Shown: piece after piece, positions 60,345 to 64,000 of the stretch
Numbering within the stretch: position 1 is the first letter of the stretch
How the letters are laid out: every line of letters starts with the position of its first letter
DNA from: Crambe crambe
Taxonomy: Eukaryota > Porifera > Demospongiae > Poecilosclerida > Crambeidae
Length of the DNA stretch: 64,000 nt
Direction: 5' to 3'
Assembly (NCBI GenBank): GCA_963924555.1
Contig: OZ004585.1
Location: forward strand, 9,006,556 to 9,070,555
Translations under genes and position numbers: made by a program
Notes under the pieces: model-generated
Told to the model about the DNA's origin: nothing
The model's input: only the letters and a program-made list of their open reading frames with translations
The model's database searches: none

Positions 60345-63198
60345 TCACTGTTGTGGAAGAATATCCAACTGATCCAAAACCTGCAGTGTACATAGTAGCC
60401 AAAAAAAAAGTAGCTTAGCCTACAGTAGTGAATAGTGACTGGATTGCACTTACCTGTTTGATGGGTAGCCTGTTGCGTTGCTTGCTCTGGAGACACACGG
60501 TGATGATGTCAAAGAGCCTCAGGGCAGTCTCTGTCAACCAGTGGGCTTGAGGATCTGCTGATCTCAGCACTTCCTCTCTGTGTAGCTCTGAATCTTCCAG
60601 CAAGTCAGAGAGACGGTCAGTCTACAGCAAGTAGTATCTGATATATGGCAGTCATGTGATAGTCACATGTTAAGTGCAAGTAGTATCTGATAGTCACACA
60701 TGTTAGTGGTCCATCTACAGCAAGCAAGTACAGTGGACCCTCACTGATCCAATAGCTTGGGATCGACCAGAGCCAGTGAAAAATTCAGATTAGTGAATTT
60801 GAATGGAGCACTTTCTTGTTTCTATTTAATGCACCTCAAGATAGCCATGGCTATTCGGATTTGTGATGGTTCGGGTCCACTGTACTATCAGATATATGGC
60901 AGTCATGTGATAGTCACATGTCATGATGTCATATGATAATCACATGATAAGTATTGACTGACCAGGACCCTGTACTTGTCTTGTGGGTTGTCACTGAAGG
61001 CAGGTTGGCCAGTGTACAGCTCCAACATGACAACACCAAAGGCATACACATCAGTACGAGTTGTCAGCTTCTTATTACGAATAAACTCTGGAGCCATGTA
61101 AGCCAGTGTTCCCATGACGATGTTGCTATTGGTGGATATGGTGGTCTTGGAGTGCCTTGAATGGACTTCACGAGCTAAACCAAAGTCTGATAGTTTAGGT
61201 ACAAAGTTCACATCCAGGAGTATATTGGCACTACAATACAATGAATGGTAACAACCTTTGCTAGTTCACAAGGAATTAACGTACCTTTTGATATCACCAT
61301 GGACAAGGCAAGTGGGTTTATTGACTGTGTGAAGAAAATGGAGAGCATCAGCCACTTGTTTTGCGATGTCCACACGTAGATCCCAGCTGAGACACACCCC
61401 TCTCTAAGGATAGATAAAAACTAATAATGATACAGATATATAGTGGTCATGAGTTTACATTTTTCTGGAGGCATTCAGCCAGTGATCCATTCTCCATGTA
61501 CTCGTAAACCAAGCATGGACGATACCCATCATTGCTATGAGCAACCAGGGAGAGTATGTTTCGGTGATGATAACGAGTGAGGAGTTGAAGTTCCTGAGAG
61601 AATGTCTCACGGTGGAAAGATTCATAAAAGTGGCCGCAGTGTAGCCCCATCTCTGCCTCCTGCAATCATCACATAAGCATAACGCTATACTGAAACTCCA
61701 ATAAAGGACACTCTGAAAGAGGACGAACCTCTCAACGAAGGACAATCTACAAAATAACCCAAGGAGAACTTCTCTATAAAGGACAAAAGGATGGGTCCCA
61801 AGTGTGTCCATTATTCGGAGTGTATCCCCTGGACTATAGTCTTACTTACTGTGTGCAGCTTCTTGATGGCATAAGGACCGTTTCCTCTGACTCTAGCTTT
61901 AAAAACAGTTCCAAAGGAGCCGATGCCCACCATTCCCTCTGTGAAACATCCTGTGGCTTCACTCAACTCCGCATACGAAAAGTGAAGGATATTGGTACCA
62001 TTCTCCGCCATACTGACCTTTGAACTGGGCTCAGAGCTACTACCAAAGTTTGAACTCTGAAATGGAGTGCTGGAATCTGAGCTTGGGTCCCAGCTGTAGG
62101 TGTTTGAACTTTGACCTGAAGTTTGACCTGAGCTCCTGAACTTTGAACTGAAGCTGCTGGAAGTATCAGAGTAGGTATCCACTGAACTACCAGACATGAA
62201 GACAGAGGCATCACTGCTGGAGGCATACTGACGTGCTTGTGGTTGGTGGAGAGGGATGGTCTCAGCTCGCTGGGAAGTCACGGGGGGCAGGACCTCATGA
62301 GGGGGTGGCCCTGTGGCAGTTTTTGAGACATGGTGGCTGAGGTAATGTTGAGGATGAGGAGGAGAAGGGATGTCTAGGTGAGTTGGGGGAGTGGCCACTT
62401 GTTGCTTCTGTTGCTGGAACACTAAAAGGGAAGGCAATTTGTATTTGGTTCAATTTGGTAAAGGGTTGCTTGATGTACCTGTGCTTGGAGCAGCGTTGAG
62501 AGGTGTAGGGGAGGTGTCATTGGGGAGGGGCGGAGGGAGAGATGGGAGGACTCCGTGTACTGGATGCACTTCAGGAGAGGGTGGAGAGTCGGCAGGAGGA
62601 GTGGCTATTTTTATTTTATAGTCAAATGTTTTTATATTGAACATCAACTTTACCTGATGAATGTTGTGGAGAAGGTAGTCGGTTCCACTTGAGACTCTGG
62701 TTCTCCTTCCTCTTCCTCTTCATCTCCTCCACCATGGCAACGCTCACTACACCAACACACAGACAGGGGATCAAGAACAATTAATTAAGGAGAGAGAGGT
62801 TCTCTCTCTCACCATAGCTCTCAAGAATGGCCATGCACTGCCATGCCTCCATGCTGGCTAACATCAGGTAGAGCTGGTCCACACTGACACCTCTCACGTG
62901 GAGGTCAGTAATGAGTTGGTCGGCTGGACTAGTATAGGGTTGCAGACCATTACGTGTAATAGCCTGGATTGCCAAGAGATCATACGGTTTCTGATCTGAA
63001 GAGGTTAAGGATATCACCTTTAACACACTAGTATTAAAACCATGGAAAACGCCTTTTCTAGCTTCTACCTTGGTAACACTCACCTGGTGGTAACTGACTA
63101 GCCAAGTCTTTCCAATTCCTAACCCCAGATCCCTGTACGTTCAAGTGCTGACATAATCTCCACACCACTCCGTGTGGAAGATCACCTATTTTAGACAT
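60345..63198 (-). CDS. IRAK: IRAK/Pelle-like death-domain serine/threonine kinase
   Basis: Ten exons in consistent phase, about 626 residues: 60345-60380, 60454-60621, 60963-61230, 61285-61403, 61459-61659, 61850-62421, 62479-62604, 62654-62746, 62813-62995, 63084-63198. The first ~100 residues ([36 protein letters not shown]) fit a death domain. A Pro-rich and Ser-rich linker follows, then a complete kinase: [29 protein letters not shown] (ATP Lys), [56 protein letters not shown] in place of HRD is typical of IRAK/Pelle kinases, which link MyD88-type Toll/IL-1 receptor complexes to NF-kB signalling. Whether it is IRAK1- or IRAK4-like needs a tree. Confidence 0.88.
60731..60882. mobile_element. 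Pogo-like MITE in an IRAK intron
   Basis: CAGTGGACCCTCACTGATCC at 60731 and complement GGGTCCACTG ending at 60882, flanked by TA on both sides. About 152 bp. Adjacent CACATGTGATAGTC-like words repeat around it. Confidence 0.82.
61690..61840. mobile_element. MITE in an IRAK intron
   Basis: Starts ACTGAAACTCCAATAAAGGACAC and ends GTCCATTATTCGGAGTGTAT, with internal AAAGGACA repeats. Same family as the pogo-like MITEs in PKR8 introns. Confidence 0.6.
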
Positions 63199-63389
63199 TT
63201 TCTCTCAAGAAACAGAGACAAGGAAATAGGGGGAATTCCTCAGCTGATTGCTTACGAAATACGTAATGGTTGCGTCATATTAACCTTTGACCTCGATAAA
63301 CCTTGAACCGGGGAGCTGCTGACTCTGGTGTCCAGTGTCACTGTTGCTTGCAGTAACACAAGCTGATATAGCGGGCTGAAGATTTTGAA
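63199..63389. promoter_or_regulatory. Shared promoter region of IRAK and DLD
   Basis: About 190 bp separate the divergent start codons. It contains TTACGAAATACGTAATGGTTGCGTCA, with a CRE/AP-1-like TGCGTCA. Promoter activity is inferred from position only. Confidence 0.45.

Positions 63390-64000
<611 letters not shown>

Overview
This is eukaryotic, animal-type DNA. Genes are broken into many short exons with GT-AG introns, two introns look like GC-AG, and almost every intron carries DNA-transposon debris. The gene content (Ig-type receptors with PXK/SLOB-like pseudokinase tails, an IRAK-like death-domain kinase, mitochondrial dihydrolipoamide dehydrogenase) and the small introns suggest an early-branching metazoan. 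A demosponge such as Amphimedon is my best guess, but it is an inference and not proven here.

Most of the window is a tandem cluster of one expanded family, which I label PKR1-PKR10 (labels for this answer only). The usual plan is signal peptide, short or Ig-like ectodomain, one membrane segment, basic juxtamembrane region and a PXK/SLOB-like pseudokinase. The pseudokinase is recognised by GHVHTGN in place of the HRD loop, LGGYEN in place of DFG, and the conserved junction before GHVIYEM. PKR1 (2.1-8.7 kb, perhaps to 14.5), PKR2 (15.1-19.6) and PKR3 (23.3-27.5), all minus strand, carry two pseudokinase domains in tandem. PKR4, PKR5 and PKR6 (28.2-31.2, 31.4-34.0, 37.1-40.0, minus) have one Ig-like domain and one pseudokinase. 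PKR7 (40.5-42.5, minus) has no ectodomain or membrane segment and starts MGQC. PKR8 (46.2-50.0, minus) and PKR9 (50.2-54.2, plus) are head to head. PKR10 (58.3-60.2, plus) is compact. Broken relatives lie at 1.0-1.9, about 14.8, 21.3-22.5 and 22.7-23.3 kb.

The right end holds an IRAK-like kinase (60.3-63.2, minus) head to head with DLD (63.4 to the window edge, plus).

Mobile DNA fills the gaps: a decayed Tigger/pogo-type transposon (34.08-37.03), two partial psq-HTH fragments of a related element (0.02 and 50.7 kb), TTA-flanked MITEs (14.1 and 42.5 kb), a 2.6-kb element with long inverted repeats, integrase-like exons and a captured IRAK-like kinase C-lobe (42.87-45.48) sitting inside one of those MITEs, a palindromic element with nested insertions (54.5-58.1), an inverted-repeat element with a transposon-type ORF (11.86-13.55), and many hairpins and satellites.

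Working idea (inference): the cluster is a fast-evolving surface receptor array with variable outer domains and a conserved pseudokinase scaffold. It evolves by tandem and partial duplication, exon duplication and transposon insertion, and has an IRAK-type signalling kinase at its edge. Splice sites were read by eye and checked by reading-frame phase; treat them as accurate to about 3 bases.
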